Below are positions 25,025 to 33,973 of a DNA stretch of 64,000 nt, in pieces; the stretch's first letter is position 1, and the number at the start of each line of letters is the position of its first letter. The stretch lies in NCBI GenBank assembly GCA_949293245.1, contig CASFCS010000001.1:1-64000 (forward strand). Direction: 5' to 3'. The translations under genes were made by a program, and so were the position numbers. Source of the stretch: an uncultured bacterium. Lineage in GTDB: Bacteria > Bacillota > Clostridia > Oscillospirales > Oscillospiraceae. The notes below the pieces were generated by a model. The model made no database searches. It saw only the letters and a list, made by a program, of their open reading frames with translations, and was not told the origin of the DNA.

Positions 25025-25363
25025 TCAGTTGTCCAGCTCCCGCAGCATCTCCAGGATGTGGGCGCCCTTGTCAATGGAGTCGTCCCGGGCGAAGATGAGC
25101 TCCGGGGTGTAGCGCAGCTGGAGGCTGCGGCCCAGCTCCCGGCGCAGGTAGCCCGCGGCGGACTTGAGCCCCTTGAGCACCTGGGCGCTGGAGTCCTTGT
25201 CCAGGGCGCTTACAAAGACCTTGGCGTAGCGCAGGTCGGGAGTGGTCTCCACGGCGGTGATGCTCACCATGCCCGACACCCGGGGGTCCTTCAGACCCCG
25301 GATGAGGGCGGAGAGCTCCCGCTGGATCTCCTCGTTGATGCGTCCGATTCGATTGCTTGCCAT
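25025..25363 (-). CDS. rbfA: 30S ribosome-binding factor A
   Basis: A 112-residue KH-like protein that assists 16S rRNA 5'-end maturation and cold adaptation. The N-terminal NRIGRINEEIQRELSALI, then DPRVSGMVSITAVETTPDL and AKVFVSALD, are family signatures. The ATG at 25363 has GGAGG (complement of 25372-25376) at good distance; upstream extension to 25408 lacks a site. It normally sits directly after infB. Here a 400-bp stretch with partial infB copies and palindromes separates them. Confidence 0.9.
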   Translation of the reverse strand: MASNRIGRINEEIQRELSALIRGLKDPRVSGMVSITAVETTPDLRYAKVFVSALDKDSSAQVLKGLKSAAGYLRRELGRSLQLRYTPELIFARDDSIDKGAHILEMLRELDN

Positions 25364-25425
25364 AGCTGTATCCTCCCTCCCCCGGCCGCGCCGGGGGAGC
25401 CGTGTCATATTGGTTGGGTGGGGAC

Positions 25426-25852
25426 TTTATACCTGGATCTGCTCCACCGCAGCGTAAAGAAAATTTGCCGGTGGCAAATTTTTAGCGTAGGCCGGCCCGG
25501 CTGTGCCGGGCCGGGGGCAGTCCCGGCAGAACATCTTTATACCTGGATCTGCTCCATCACATACGCCTCGATGATGTCCCCTTCCTTGATATCCTGGAAC
25601 TTCTCAATCGTAATACCGCACCGCCCCACGGGATGTTTCATCCCGCGGGGGCCCCTTTATTTCACATGCTCGGGCGGAGTGAATCCGCCCTGCGCAAATC
25701 GCCGCCGGAGGCGCCGATTTTACGCGCCATCAGGCGCGCCCCGCTGCCGCGGGGACTCGTGCGGCATTATACCTGGATCTGCTCCATCACATACGCCTCG
25801 ATGATGTCCCCTTCTTTGATGTCCTGGAACTTCTCAATCGTAATACCGCACT
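25426..25852. repeat. Duplicated infB 3' end with palindromic spacers
   Basis: Copy A (25767-25852) is the genuine 3' end of infB with its stop. Copy B (25536-25621) repeats the same 86 bases with only two differences; both are synonymous, so B would encode the same 27 C-terminal residues and stop. Copy C (25426-25447) repeats the last 20 or so bases. Between A and B (25622-25766) and between B and C (25448-25535) lie non-coding hairpin modules, for example CGGGATG/CATCCCG, GGGCGGA/TCCGCCC, CCCCGC/GCGGGG, and AAATTTGCC/GGCAAATTT. None of the copies B or C has a start codon. Confidence 0.85.
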
Positions 25853-28202
25853 CGTAGCCGGCGGCCACCTCTTTCACGCTGTCCTTGAAGCGCTGCAGGG
25901 AGGCGATGGCCCCGTCGTGGACCACGATGCCGTCCCGCACCAGGCGCATCTGGGCGTTGCGGGCCATGCGGCCCTCCAGCACGTAGGAGCCGGCCACGAT
26001 GCCCACGTTGGTGATCTTGTACACCTGGCGCACCTCGGCCCGGCCCAGCTCCACCTCCTTGAACTTGGGGGCGAGCATGCCCTTCATGGCGGACTCGATC
26101 TCGTCGATGGCCTCGTAGATCACCCGGTACATGCGCATATCCACCTTGTTCCGGGCGGCCACCTCCTGGGCGTTCTTGTCCGGGCGGACGTTGAAGCCCA
26201 CGATGATGGCGTTGGCGGTGGTGGCCAGCATCACGTCGCTCTCGCTGACGGCGCCCACGGCGCAGTGGATGACCCGCACCCGGACCTCCTCGTTGGAGAT
26301 CTTCTCCAGGGAGGCCTTCACCGCCTCGGCGGAGCCCTGGACGTCGGCCTTCACGATGACGTTCAGGTCCTTCATCTCCCCGGCCTGGATCTGGCTGAAC
26401 AGCTCCTCCAGGGAGACCTTCTGCTTGACGGGGCCGGCGGCGGCGTCCTTCTGGTCCTGCTTGCGCTGCTCCACCAGCTCACGGGCCATGCGCTCGTCGG
26501 CCACGGCGTGGAAGTCGTCGCCCGCGCCGGGCACCTCGCTCATGCCGATGATCTCCACGGGCACGGAGGGGCCGGCCTCCTTGAGCTTCTCCCCCCGGGC
26601 ACTGGTCATGGCCCGGACACGGCCCACGGCGGTGCCGGCGATGATGACGTCCCCCTGCTTCAGGGTGCCGTTTTGCACCAGCAGGGTGGCCACGGGGCCA
26701 CGGCCCTTGTCCAGCCGGGCCTCGATGACGGCGCCGTGGGCGGTGCGGTTGGGATTGGCCTTGAGCTCCCGCATCTCGGCGGTGAGGACCACCATGTCCA
26801 GCAGGTTATCCACCCCCATGCCGGTCTTGGCGGAGATGGGGCAGATGATGGTGTCGCCGCCCCACTCCTCGGCCACCAGGGAGTACTCGGTGAGCTGCTG
26901 CTTGATGCGCTCGGGGTTGGCGGTGGGTTTATCCATCTTGTTGATGGCCACGATGATGGGGATGTTGGCCGCCTTGGCGTGGTTGATGGACTCCACGGTC
27001 TGGGGCATGATGCCGTCGTCGGCGGCCACCACCAGGATGGCGATGTCGGTGATCATGGCGCCCCGGGCCCGCATGGCGGTAAAGGCCTCGTGGCCGGGGG
27101 TATCCAGGAAGGTGATGGGGCTGTCGTTCACCTTCACCTGGTAGGCGCCGATGTGCTGGGTGATGCCGCCGGCCTCGCCGGAGGCCACGTTGGCGTTGCG
27201 GATATAGTCCAGCAGGGAGGTCTTGCCGTGGTCCACGTGGCCCATGACCACCACCACGGGGGCCCGGGGCACCAGATCCTCCTCCTTGTCATCGGACACA
27301 TCGATGAGCTTCTCCTCGATGGTGACGATGACCTCCTTCTCCACCTTGCACCCCAGCTCCATGGCGATGAGGGCGGCGGTGTCGTAGTCGATGATGTCGC
27401 TCAGGGAGGCCATGACCCCGTTTTTGATGAGGCACTTGACCACCTCGGCACCGGTCTTTTTCATGCGGCTGGCCAGCTCGCCCACGCCGATCTCGTCGGG
27501 GATCTTCACGGTGAGGGGGGTCTTTTTGGCGATCTCCATCTGGAGGCGGCGCATCCGGTCCTGCTCCTCCTGGCGGCGCTTGCTGCCGAAGTTGCCTCCC
27601 TTGCGCTGGCTGCCCCGGCCCTGGAACTTCTGCTTGCCGCCCTGCATCCGGTTGGCCTTGCTGGGGGCCAGGTCCTCCAGGCGCTGGTCGTACTTCTCCA
27701 GGTTCACCTGGCCGCCCTTGCGGGTGTCCACGATCTTCTTCTCGGGCACCCGGCTGCCCCCCCGGCCACTCCCGCTCTGGCCCTGGGCCTGAGCCTGGGG
27801 CTGGGGCTGGGGCTTGCCGCCCTGCTGCTGGGGCGCCTTGGCAGCGGGCTGCTGGCCCTTGGGGGCCTGGGGCTTGCCGCCGCCCTGGCCCTGCTGGGGG
27901 GCCTTGGCTGCGGGCTGCTGCCCCTTGGCGGGGGCGGCAGTCTGGGGCACCTTGGCCTCCTTGGGGGCGGGAGCCTGGGCGGCCTTGGGCTCGTGGTATG
28001 TCTCGGCAAAAATGCTCTCGATGCTGTCCACCTGGTTGTGCTGGGTGAGGTACTCAAAAATGATGGCCAGCTCGTTGTCCTCCAGAACCTGCATGTGGTT
28101 CTTGGGGGCGGCGGTATATTGGGCCATGATATCGGCAATCTTCTTGGACGGCATGCCAAAATCCTTGGCAATCTCATGGACACGATGTTTGATCAAACTC
28201 AA
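25767..28202 (-). CDS. infB: Translation initiation factor IF-2
   Basis: An 811-residue initiation GTPase. An N-terminal IF2-N helix ([20 protein letters not shown]) is followed by a long Ala/Pro/Gln/Gly-rich linker (residues 65-210). The second IF2-N copy lies near 240-290. The G domain has G1 GHVDHGKTS near 320, G3 DTPGHEAF and G4 NKMDKP, followed by domain II and the C-terminal fMet-tRNA-binding C2 domain. It brings initiator tRNA to the 30S subunit. The protein end [19 protein letters not shown] is intact, but its coding bases are duplicated just downstream (see repeat). Confidence 0.95.
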   Translation of the reverse strand: MSLIKHRVHEIAKDFGMPSKKIADIMAQYTAAPKNHMQVLEDNELAIIFEYLTQHNQVDSIESIFAETYHEPKAAQAPAPKEAKVPQTAAPAKGQQPAAKAPQQGQGGGKPQAPKGQQPAAKAPQQQGGKPQPQPQAQAQGQSGSGRGGSRVPEKKIVDTRKGGQVNLEKYDQRLEDLAPSKANRMQGGKQKFQGRGSQRKGGNFGSKRRQEEQDRMRRLQMEIAKKTPLTVKIPDEIGVGELASRMKKTGAEVVKCLIKNGVMASLSDIIDYDTAALIAMELGCKVEKEVIVTIEEKLIDVSDDKEEDLVPRAPVVVVMGHVDHGKTSLLDYIRNANVASGEAGGITQHIGAYQVKVNDSPITFLDTPGHEAFTAMRARGAMITDIAILVVAADDGIMPQTVESINHAKAANIPIIVAINKMDKPTANPERIKQQLTEYSLVAEEWGGDTIICPISAKTGMGVDNLLDMVVLTAEMRELKANPNRTAHGAVIEARLDKGRGPVATLLVQNGTLKQGDVIIAGTAVGRVRAMTSARGEKLKEAGPSVPVEIIGMSEVPGAGDDFHAVADERMARELVEQRKQDQKDAAAGPVKQKVSLEELFSQIQAGEMKDLNVIVKADVQGSAEAVKASLEKISNEEVRVRVIHCAVGAVSESDVMLATTANAIIVGFNVRPDKNAQEVAARNKVDMRMYRVIYEAIDEIESAMKGMLAPKFKEVELGRAEVRQVYKITNVGIVAGSYVLEGRMARNAQMRLVRDGIVVHDGAIASLQRFKDSVKEVAAGYECGITIEKFQDIKEGDIIEAYVMEQIQV

Positions 28203-28263
28203 ATCAGGACACCTCCATCTGAAACTTCAAACAGCCGGGGCTGCGGTGGGCCGGGGCGGGGGT

Positions 28264-28737
28264 CTACTTTCCCGTCTCCTTGGGGACCCCGGGGGGCGCA
28301 GCCCAGGGCTTCCGGGCGGCCAGCTCTCTGGCTCTCTCCCCCTCCCGCTTGGCCCGGCGGCGGCGGAGCGTCCGCTGGGCCTTCTGGTCCAGGGCCTCCA
28401 ACTGGGCCGTATAGCGGCCCGGGCTGCCCTCCTCCAGCCTGCGGACCAGGGCGGCGGCCATGCCCGCGTCGGTGACGGCCAGGATGGCGCATACGCTGCG
28501 CCCCACGGTCCAGCCCAGCTGGTCCTTGGTGTAGTCGGTGGTCAGGCAGGGACAGTTCCCCTTCCGGGCAAACTGCTCAGCCCGGCGCAAGGTGTTTTCC
28601 GCCGCGTCGGCGGCCAGCAGGATGACCCGGGCATTTTTGACCCGGCAGGCCTCTCCCACCGGCTCCTCCCCCAGGGCCAGGCGGCCCGCCTTTTTGGCCA
28701 GGCCCAGCAGGCCGAGGGCGTCATCCCGCACCGCCAT
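28264..28737 (-). CDS. L7Ae family RNA-binding protein YlxQ
   Basis: About 157 residues. The first 100 form an L7Ae/L30e fold (LLGLAKKAGRLALGEE, ARVILLAADAAENT, TKDQLGWTVGRSVCAILAVTDAGMA), and the last 50 are basic and probably disordered (RRRRAKREGERARELAARK). YlxQ-type proteins bind K-turn RNA. It lies between ylxR and infB in the nusA operon as usual. The ATG at 28737 overlaps the end of ylxR; a GTG at 28740 is one codon earlier and equally possible. The basic tail is longer than in B. subtilis YlxQ. Confidence 0.8.
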   Translation of the reverse strand: MAVRDDALGLLGLAKKAGRLALGEEPVGEACRVKNARVILLAADAAENTLRRAEQFARKGNCPCLTTDYTKDQLGWTVGRSVCAILAVTDAGMAAALVRRLEEGSPGRYTAQLEALDQKAQRTLRRRRAKREGERARELAARKPWAAPPGVPKETGK

Positions 28738-28999
28738 CACCTGCCTTCATCTGTTCCTCCAGGGCCTCATACACCTCAGGGGGGATGGCGGTGGAGAAGG
28801 CCCGCTCCAGGGCCTTGGACTTTCTGGCCCGGGCCAGGCACTCCCCCTGGGGGCAGATGTAGGCCCCCCGGCCGGGCTTCTTGCCCCGGAAGTCCAGGGA
28901 GATCTCCCCCTGGGGGGAGCGCACCACCCGGATAAGCTGGGGCTTGGGCTTCATCTCACGGCAGCCCAGACACTGCCGCATGGGGATCTTTTTCGGCAT
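28721..28999 (-). CDS. YlxR family RNA-binding/nucleoid-associated protein
   Basis: A 92-residue protein with the family opening KKIPMRQCLGCREMKPK and the block GKKPGRGAYICPQGECLARA (the YlxR GRGAY motif). Structural work on the family shows an RNA-binding surface, and a regulatory role has been reported in Bacillus. It is the third gene of the rimP-nusA-ylxR-ylxQ-infB operon; it follows nusA by 26 nt and overlaps ylxQ. Four cysteines (CLGC, CPQGEC) could bind a metal. Confidence 0.88.
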   Translation of the reverse strand: MPKKIPMRQCLGCREMKPKPQLIRVVRSPQGEISLDFRGKKPGRGAYICPQGECLARARKSKALERAFSTAIPPEVYEALEEQMKAGDGGAG

Positions 29000-29025
29000 C
29001 GGCTTCCCCTCCTCGTCTCAAGGGC

Positions 29026-30216
29026 TCAATCCAGGGGCTGAGGCTCCCCGGTCTCCTGGGCGGGGTCGGCCTGCTCCGTCTCCTCATCCTCCAAAAGCAG
29101 CGCCTCGTCCTCCTCGGCGGGGGGCTCGGGGTCGCTCTCGGGGCGGATGTCAATCTTATAGCCGGTGAGCTTGGCGGCCAGCCGGGCGTTCTGCCCCTCC
29201 TTGCCGATGGCCAGGGAGAGCTGGTCGTCGGGGACGATGACCCGGCAGCTCTTGGCGTCCTCCGCGGGGATGACGGACACCACGTCCGCCGGGGCCAGGG
29301 CGGCGGCCACATAGGCGGCGGGGTCGGCGGAGTACTTGATGATGTCCACCTTCTCGCCCCGCAGCTCCTCCACGATGGCGTTCACCCGCTGGCCCCGGGG
29401 GCCCACGCAGGCGCCGATGGGGTCCACATTCTCGTCCTCAGACCAGACGGCCAGCTTGGTGCGGCTGCCCGCCTCCCGGGCGATGGACATGATCTCCACC
29501 GTGCCGTCGTAGATCTCGGGCACCTCCAGCTCGAACAGCCGCTTCACCAGTCCGGGGTGGGTGCGGGAGATGAGCACCTGGGGGCCCCGGGTGGAGCGGC
29601 GGACCTCCACCACGTACACCCGCAGCCGGTCCCCCTCCCGGATGACCTCCCCCTTCACCTGCTCGCCGGCGGCCAGGAAGGCGTCGGTAAACTCGCTGCC
29701 GCTGTTGATGCGCAGGGAGACGGCGCCGGTGCGGCTGTCCATCCGGGTGACGGTGCCGGTGAGGATCTCGTGCTCCTTGGAGGAAAACTCGTCAAACACC
29801 ATGCCCCGCTCGGCCTCCCGCATGCCCTGGATGATCACCTGGCGGGCGGTCTGGGCGGCGATGCGGCCGAAGTTCTTGGGCTTGATCTCGATGCGCAGGA
29901 TGTCCCCCAGCTGGGCCTTGGGCAGGGCGGCCCGGGCGTCGGCCAGGCTCATCTCGGTGCAGGGGTTATCCACCTCCTCCACCACTTCCTTCTTCACGAA
30001 CATCCGCACCCGGCAGTTCTCCCGGTCGGTCTCCACGGTGACGTTGTCGGTGATGCCCTCGTGGTCCCGCTTGTAGGCGGACACCAGGGCCTGGGTGATC
30101 TTCTCGATCATATAGGCCTGGGGGATGCCCTTTTCCTTTTCGATCATCTCGATTGCGGCAAAAAATTCCTTTCCGTCCAGCTCGGTGCTGGCCGCTGCCG
30201 TCTTTTTCTTCGCCAT
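29026..30216 (-). CDS. nusA: Transcription termination/antitermination factor NusA
   Basis: A 396-residue factor. The N-terminal RNA-polymerase-binding domain (residues 1-130) is followed by an S1 domain ([20 protein letters not shown]) and KH1/KH2 with [22 protein letters not shown] and [19 protein letters not shown]. An acidic tail ends the protein ([16 protein letters not shown]). It modulates pausing, intrinsic termination and antitermination. No C-terminal acidic repeats of the E. coli type, as expected for a Gram-positive. It follows rimP by 63 nt. Confidence 0.95.
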   Translation of the reverse strand: MAKKKTAAASTELDGKEFFAAIEMIEKEKGIPQAYMIEKITQALVSAYKRDHEGITDNVTVETDRENCRVRMFVKKEVVEEVDNPCTEMSLADARAALPKAQLGDILRIEIKPKNFGRIAAQTARQVIIQGMREAERGMVFDEFSSKEHEILTGTVTRMDSRTGAVSLRINSGSEFTDAFLAAGEQVKGEVIREGDRLRVYVVEVRRSTRGPQVLISRTHPGLVKRLFELEVPEIYDGTVEIMSIAREAGSRTKLAVWSEDENVDPIGACVGPRGQRVNAIVEELRGEKVDIIKYSADPAAYVAAALAPADVVSVIPAEDAKSCRVIVPDDQLSLAIGKEGQNARLAAKLTGYKIDIRPESDPEPPAEEDEALLLEDEETEQADPAQETGEPQPLD

Positions 30217-30279
30217 CTCGCATTCTCCTTAAACTTAAACCTTAGTATCCGGCGGGGTTGCCCGGCCGGTCAGCTTTGC

Positions 30280-30723
30280 TCAAAAGGTCACGTGCAGCCG
30301 CACCTGGGCCACGTCCTTGGCGGCAAACACCCGGCCGTCCACGGTGACGTCGCCGTTTTCATAGCCCTCCAGGGTGCCGGTAAACTCCTTGCGCCCCTCC
30401 AGGGCCCGGTAGAGCTTCACGTCCACCATCTGCCCCATGCAGGCGGCAAAGTGCTCGGGCTTTTTCAGCGCCCGTTCCAGGCCGGCGGAGGACACCTCGA
30501 AGGTATAGCTCCCCTCGATGGGGTCCGCCTCATCCAGCAGGTCGCTCACCGGCCGACTGACGGCCTCGCAGTCCTCAATGGACACGCCGCCCTCCTTGTC
30601 GATGTACAGCCGCAAAAACCACTCGCCGCCCTCCCGGACGTACTCCACGTCCCAGAGGGTGCAGCCCTGCGCCGCCACCGCGGGGGCGGCCAGCTCCGCC
30701 ACTACCTGTGTCACCTTTGCCAT
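30280..30723 (-). CDS. rimP: Ribosome maturation factor RimP
   Basis: A 147-residue 30S assembly factor, first gene of the nusA-infB operon. Family blocks seen are LWDVEYVREGGEWFLRLYID, SIEDCEAVSRPVSDLLDE and YTFEVSSAGLERALK. The ATG at 30723 is preceded by GAAAGGAGCG (complement of 30732-30741). The transcript is predicted to start near 30876, leaving a structured leader of about 150 nt. Confidence 0.93.
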   Translation of the reverse strand: MAKVTQVVAELAAPAVAAQGCTLWDVEYVREGGEWFLRLYIDKEGGVSIEDCEAVSRPVSDLLDEADPIEGSYTFEVSSAGLERALKKPEHFAACMGQMVDVKLYRALEGRKEFTGTLEGYENGDVTVDGRVFAAKDVAQVRLHVTF

Positions 30724-30825
30724 CGGCGTCCGCTCCTTTCTCTCCGGCCCTGCCGGCCTGTCTGTTTTCCCTATCTTATATAGTGTACCAAACCGGCCCC
30801 TTCCTTACCACCGGCATTTCTGCGA

Positions 30826-30911
30826 AAAGAAAGAGCGGGGCGCAAACCCCACTCTCACAATACCTACACTCATGCTATATGCACTATACCACATTCTGAC
30901 CGGCTTGGCAA
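30826..30911 (-). promoter_or_regulatory. rimP: Promoter and structured leader of the rimP operon
   Basis: Minus strand TTGCCA (30911-30906), 17-nt spacer, TATAGT (30888-30883). In the leader, GAGTGGGG...CCCCGCTC (arms about 30856-30849 and 30842-30835) forms a hairpin followed by TTTCTTTTC. It looks like an attenuator or a NusA-responsive terminator at the head of the operon. The second site TATAAG near 30780 may mark a further promoter. Confidence 0.5.
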
Positions 30912-30945
30912 GACCTTTCTTGCCCGTTCTCCCCCCCAACGGCAC

Positions 30946-30979
30946 GAAAACGGGCCGCCCCCCACCGGGGGCGACCCGT
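30946..30979 (-). terminator. Terminator after the psiE-like gene
   Basis: On the minus strand ACGGG-t-CGCCCCC (30979-30967), loop GGTG, GGGGGCG-g-CCCGT (to 30950), then TTTCG. It ends the psiE-like transcript before the rimP promoter. Confidence 0.7.
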
Positions 30980-31008
30980 ATACCGTCTTTGTGGGGAAAA
31001 GCGCCCTC

Positions 31009-31467
31009 TCAGTGGGAGACCGCCTGGTCCTCCTCCCCGCTCTCATGTGCCCGGTGGAGGATGAAGGAGGGCTTGTCGTCCAGGTTGGGAATGAAAAGGA
31101 ACTTGCGGATGACGAACAGCAGCCCGATGGACACCACCATCACCAGGTTCTCAAAGGCGCTGGTGTGTTCAATGACCATCTGGCGGGCGATGGCGAAGAG
31201 GAGCACCTCCACCACAGAGCTCATATTGTGCCGGCTGAGCATTTTCAGAAACTCGATGCCGATGACCACGGTAAAGGCGGTGGCCAGGAAGCTCTGGAGG
31301 GCCTCCTCCGCCAGGGGGTCCTCCGCCATAACCCCCAGCTGGTGGAGGACCGACAGCAGGGACACGCCGATGGCCAGAATCACAAAGAGGGACACCACGA
31401 TTTCCAGGATCTGTGCCACCCGGTAGATGGCGTTGGGGATGCGCAGCTTCAAGAGTTCGCTGTCCAT
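31009..31467 (-). CDS. PsiE-like membrane protein
   Basis: A 152-residue protein with four hydrophobic segments (AQILEIVVSLFVILAIGVSLL, FLATAFTVVIGIEFLKML, VEVLLFAIARQMVIE, LVMVVSIGLLFVIRKFLF). The arrangement and the conserved IEFLKML...RHNMSSVVEVLLFAIARQ region match the phosphate-starvation-inducible PsiE family (PF06146), whose function is unknown. The ATG at 31467 is preceded by GAAAGGAG. A promoter TTGCAA-17-TAGAAT (31561-31556, 31538-31533) starts transcription near 31526, which excludes the earlier ATG at 31581. Confidence 0.75.
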   Translation of the reverse strand: MDSELLKLRIPNAIYRVAQILEIVVSLFVILAIGVSLLSVLHQLGVMAEDPLAEEALQSFLATAFTVVIGIEFLKMLSRHNMSSVVEVLLFAIARQMVIEHTSAFENLVMVVSIGLLFVIRKFLFIPNLDDKPSFILHRAHESGEEDQAVSH

Positions 31468-31532
31468 ATCACGCAGGCTCCTTTCCCGCGGCCCGCCGGT
31501 GTGGGGGGCACGGTGTGCATACTTTGTAAAAT

Positions 31533-31561
31533 ATTCTACCGGATATTCCCCTTTTTTGCAA
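31533..31561 (-). promoter_or_regulatory. Promoter of the psiE-like gene
   Basis: Minus strand TTGCAA (31561-31556), 17-nt spacer, TAGAAT (31538-31533). Confidence 0.55.
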
Positions 31562-31580
31562 GAGAAACCGGAATATTTCA

Positions 31581-31627
31581 AAAAAATCGGGCGCCCCTCC
31601 GGTCATATCCCGCCGGAGGGGCGCCCG
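31581..31627 (-). terminator. Terminator after the SLH-domain gene
   Basis: CGGGCGCCCCTCCGG (31588-31602) and its exact complement (31613-31627) around a 10-nt loop. On the minus strand it is followed by GATTTTTT, 18 nt after the stop codon. Confidence 0.85.
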
Positions 31628-31644
31628 CTGTGCTGTGGGTACGG

Positions 31645-33948
31645 TCAGTTGGCCACCACCACCCGGACCTGTCCCCCCTGGGAGACGTCCCGGTCGTAGT
31701 AGATGGTCAGGTTGTCGGAGTAGGCCCGGGCCTGGCTGAGGTTTTCAAACCAGGTGCCGCTGGCGGCGTTGTAGCAGGCCACGTCCGCCGCCACGGGGTA
31801 GCGCACCCCGCCCACGGTGACCCCGCTGCCGTCGGCGTCAAAGTCCCCCCGGCGCACCTTGTCCACCTTCATGAGGGAGACCACCTTGGCCACCCGGGGG
31901 ATGCCGTCCAGGGTGGTCACCGAGGGGGCGATACCCACGAACTCCCCCTCCTGGGCGGAGATGCCGCCGATGACGGTGGGGTTCTTGTCCCGGCCGTTTT
32001 CCACGGTGAGGGTCTTGTTCACCGCCACCAGGTCCCCCATGCCCACGGTCTCGTGGGTGTCCAGCCTGGCCCGGCCGTAGGTGTAGCACTGCCCGGTGAC
32101 GTCCTCCAGCACCAGCAGGCTCACCCGCCCGGCGTAGTCCAGGGTCATGTAGGTGATGCGGGCGGCGCTCACCTTCTCCAGGGGCACGTCCTTCAGGCTG
32201 ATCTCCACCATGGCGCTGGTGCCCACCCGGTCAAACACCCGGCAGTTGCCCGCCAGGGGGGTGGAACCCACGGTGCGCCCCGCCACGTCCAGGTCCCCGG
32301 GCACCGCGCTGCCCGAGTAGCGGCTCAGGCCCAGGTAGCCCTTCCGGCTGGAGGAGACGGTAACCAGCTGGCCCTGGAGCTGGGCCGCACCGTACTCCGA
32401 GAGCCCCGTCTCCCCGGTGAGGGTGATGTCGGTGCCCAGCAGCTTCACCGTGGCCTTGGTGCCCTCAATGGCTGCCAGGCCCACGGCGTTGGAGCGGGCC
32501 ACCGAGGGCTCCACCGCCCCGGCCACCCGGCCGTCCACCGTCAGCAGCAGAGTCACCTGTTTGCCCACCTGGAATGCGCTCAGGTCCCGGGTGCCTGTGG
32601 GCAGCACGGTGAACTCCTGCCCCATCAGAGTGATGCGGGTGGGGGTGTCCGGGTTGGGGGACACCTCCTCCAGGATGCCGGTGAGCTTCAGGTCGCTGAT
32701 GTGCATGGCCTTGGCCCCAGCGTCGTAGGTGGCCACGTCGTACTGGCGGATGTCCGCCACGGTGGCCTCCACGCCGTTTTTATAGATGGTGTAGTCCGTG
32801 TCCTCCCCCGCCAGGGCGGCAAAGGGGTTGCCCTTGGGGGCGGTGCGGGCCACCATGGCCTCCCGGCTCTGGCTGTCGGACACATAGAGGTAGTCCACCT
32901 GCCCGGCGGGGGAGTAGTAGACCACCACCGCGACCCCCACCCGGTCCAGGTTGACCCAGTACTCGCCGTAGGTCTTTTTCCCCTGGCTGGTCCACACCAC
33001 GGTGTCCTCCGCCAGGTCAAAGGTCTCGCCCCCCACCGCCGTCAGGGAGATGGCCTCGGCGGAGAGGGTGGTGATGGCCTTGCGGCTGCCCTGGACGGCG
33101 GAGAGCACTGTGATAAGCCGGCCGTTCTGGTCCAGCAGCAGGGTGCCCCGCTGGCCCACGAACACGTCGGGCAGGGTGCCCGACGCCATTTTATAGGGTA
33201 CGTCGCTCTTGTCGGTGAGGACCGCGTCCCCCGTGCCGTCCTGGGCCTTGGCCTGATTGGTGAGGATGAGGCAGTTTTCCTCCAGCTGGCCCAGGGTGGA
33301 GGCAAAGATGGTGGTGCTCCCCTTGGGCTTGGTGGTGAGCATATTGGAAAAGAGGATGGCCGCCTGGGCCCGGGTGATGGCCTTGTCCCCCTGGGCCTCC
33401 TCGGACCGGTCCAGCCCCACGGAGGAGGCGGCGGACAGGGCCCCGGCGGGCCAGTTGCGGTTGGCCTCGGCGGTGTAGCCCAGCACCCGCAGCATCACCG
33501 TCACCGCCTCCCGGTAGAGGATGGCCCGGTCGGGGGCGAAGGTGCCGTCCCCCATGCCCGCCACGATGGGGCTGCCGCCGGTGCCGTCCTCTCCGGCCCC
33601 CACGGTGGTGGTGGCCGCCAGATTCACATAGCCCCGGGCCCAGTGGCCCCCGGTCACATCCCGGAAGATGGTGCGGTTGGCCTGGGCCTGGGCCTCCTCT
33701 CCCTTGCCCATGAGCTCCAGAATCATTTTGCAGAACTGGGCCCGGGTGAGGGTGCCGCCCGGCTCAAAGCGGTTGTTGCCCGTGCCGTTCACCACGCCCA
33801 GCATGCGCAGCACCTCGGCGGCCTGGCCCACCTGGGGGTCGGTGATGTCGGAAAACGAGGACACCCCCGCCGCCCCCGCAGGCGCCGCCAGCAGGGCGCA
33901 CAGCAGCGCCGCCGCCAGGGCCGCCGCCAGAATTCGTCTGAGTTTCAT
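31645..33948 (-). CDS. S-layer homology (SLH) domain surface protein
   Basis: A 767-residue secreted protein. A signal peptide (LRRILAAALAAALLCALLAAPAGAA split by its n- and h-regions) is followed by three SLH repeats: FSDITDPQVGQAAEVLRMLG with TLTRAQFCKMI, FRDVTGGHWARGYVNLAA with DRAILYREAVTVML, and a third with KAITRAQAAILFSNML. These anchor proteins to pyruvylated wall polymers. The remaining 550 residues are beta-rich and of unknown family. The ATG at 33948 has GGAGAGAAG before it; the frame is open to 34038, but that overlaps the upstream gene. It probably forms part of the cell surface layer. Confidence 0.85.
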   Translation of the reverse strand: MKLRRILAAALAAALLCALLAAPAGAAGVSSFSDITDPQVGQAAEVLRMLGVVNGTGNNRFEPGGTLTRAQFCKMILELMGKGEEAQAQANRTIFRDVTGGHWARGYVNLAATTTVGAGEDGTGGSPIVAGMGDGTFAPDRAILYREAVTVMLRVLGYTAEANRNWPAGALSAASSVGLDRSEEAQGDKAITRAQAAILFSNMLTTKPKGSTTIFASTLGQLEENCLILTNQAKAQDGTGDAVLTDKSDVPYKMASGTLPDVFVGQRGTLLLDQNGRLITVLSAVQGSRKAITTLSAEAISLTAVGGETFDLAEDTVVWTSQGKKTYGEYWVNLDRVGVAVVVYYSPAGQVDYLYVSDSQSREAMVARTAPKGNPFAALAGEDTDYTIYKNGVEATVADIRQYDVATYDAGAKAMHISDLKLTGILEEVSPNPDTPTRITLMGQEFTVLPTGTRDLSAFQVGKQVTLLLTVDGRVAGAVEPSVARSNAVGLAAIEGTKATVKLLGTDITLTGETGLSEYGAAQLQGQLVTVSSSRKGYLGLSRYSGSAVPGDLDVAGRTVGSTPLAGNCRVFDRVGTSAMVEISLKDVPLEKVSAARITYMTLDYAGRVSLLVLEDVTGQCYTYGRARLDTHETVGMGDLVAVNKTLTVENGRDKNPTVIGGISAQEGEFVGIAPSVTTLDGIPRVAKVVSLMKVDKVRRGDFDADGSGVTVGGVRYPVAADVACYNAASGTWFENLSQARAYSDNLTIYYDRDVSQGGQVRVVVAN

Positions 33949-33973
33949 GTTCTTCTCTCCTTTTCTCGGGGTG

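Noticed and set aside
25633..25857. 74-codon frame across the infB copies
   Set aside because: It is antisense to the duplicated infB tail and lacks a ribosome site.
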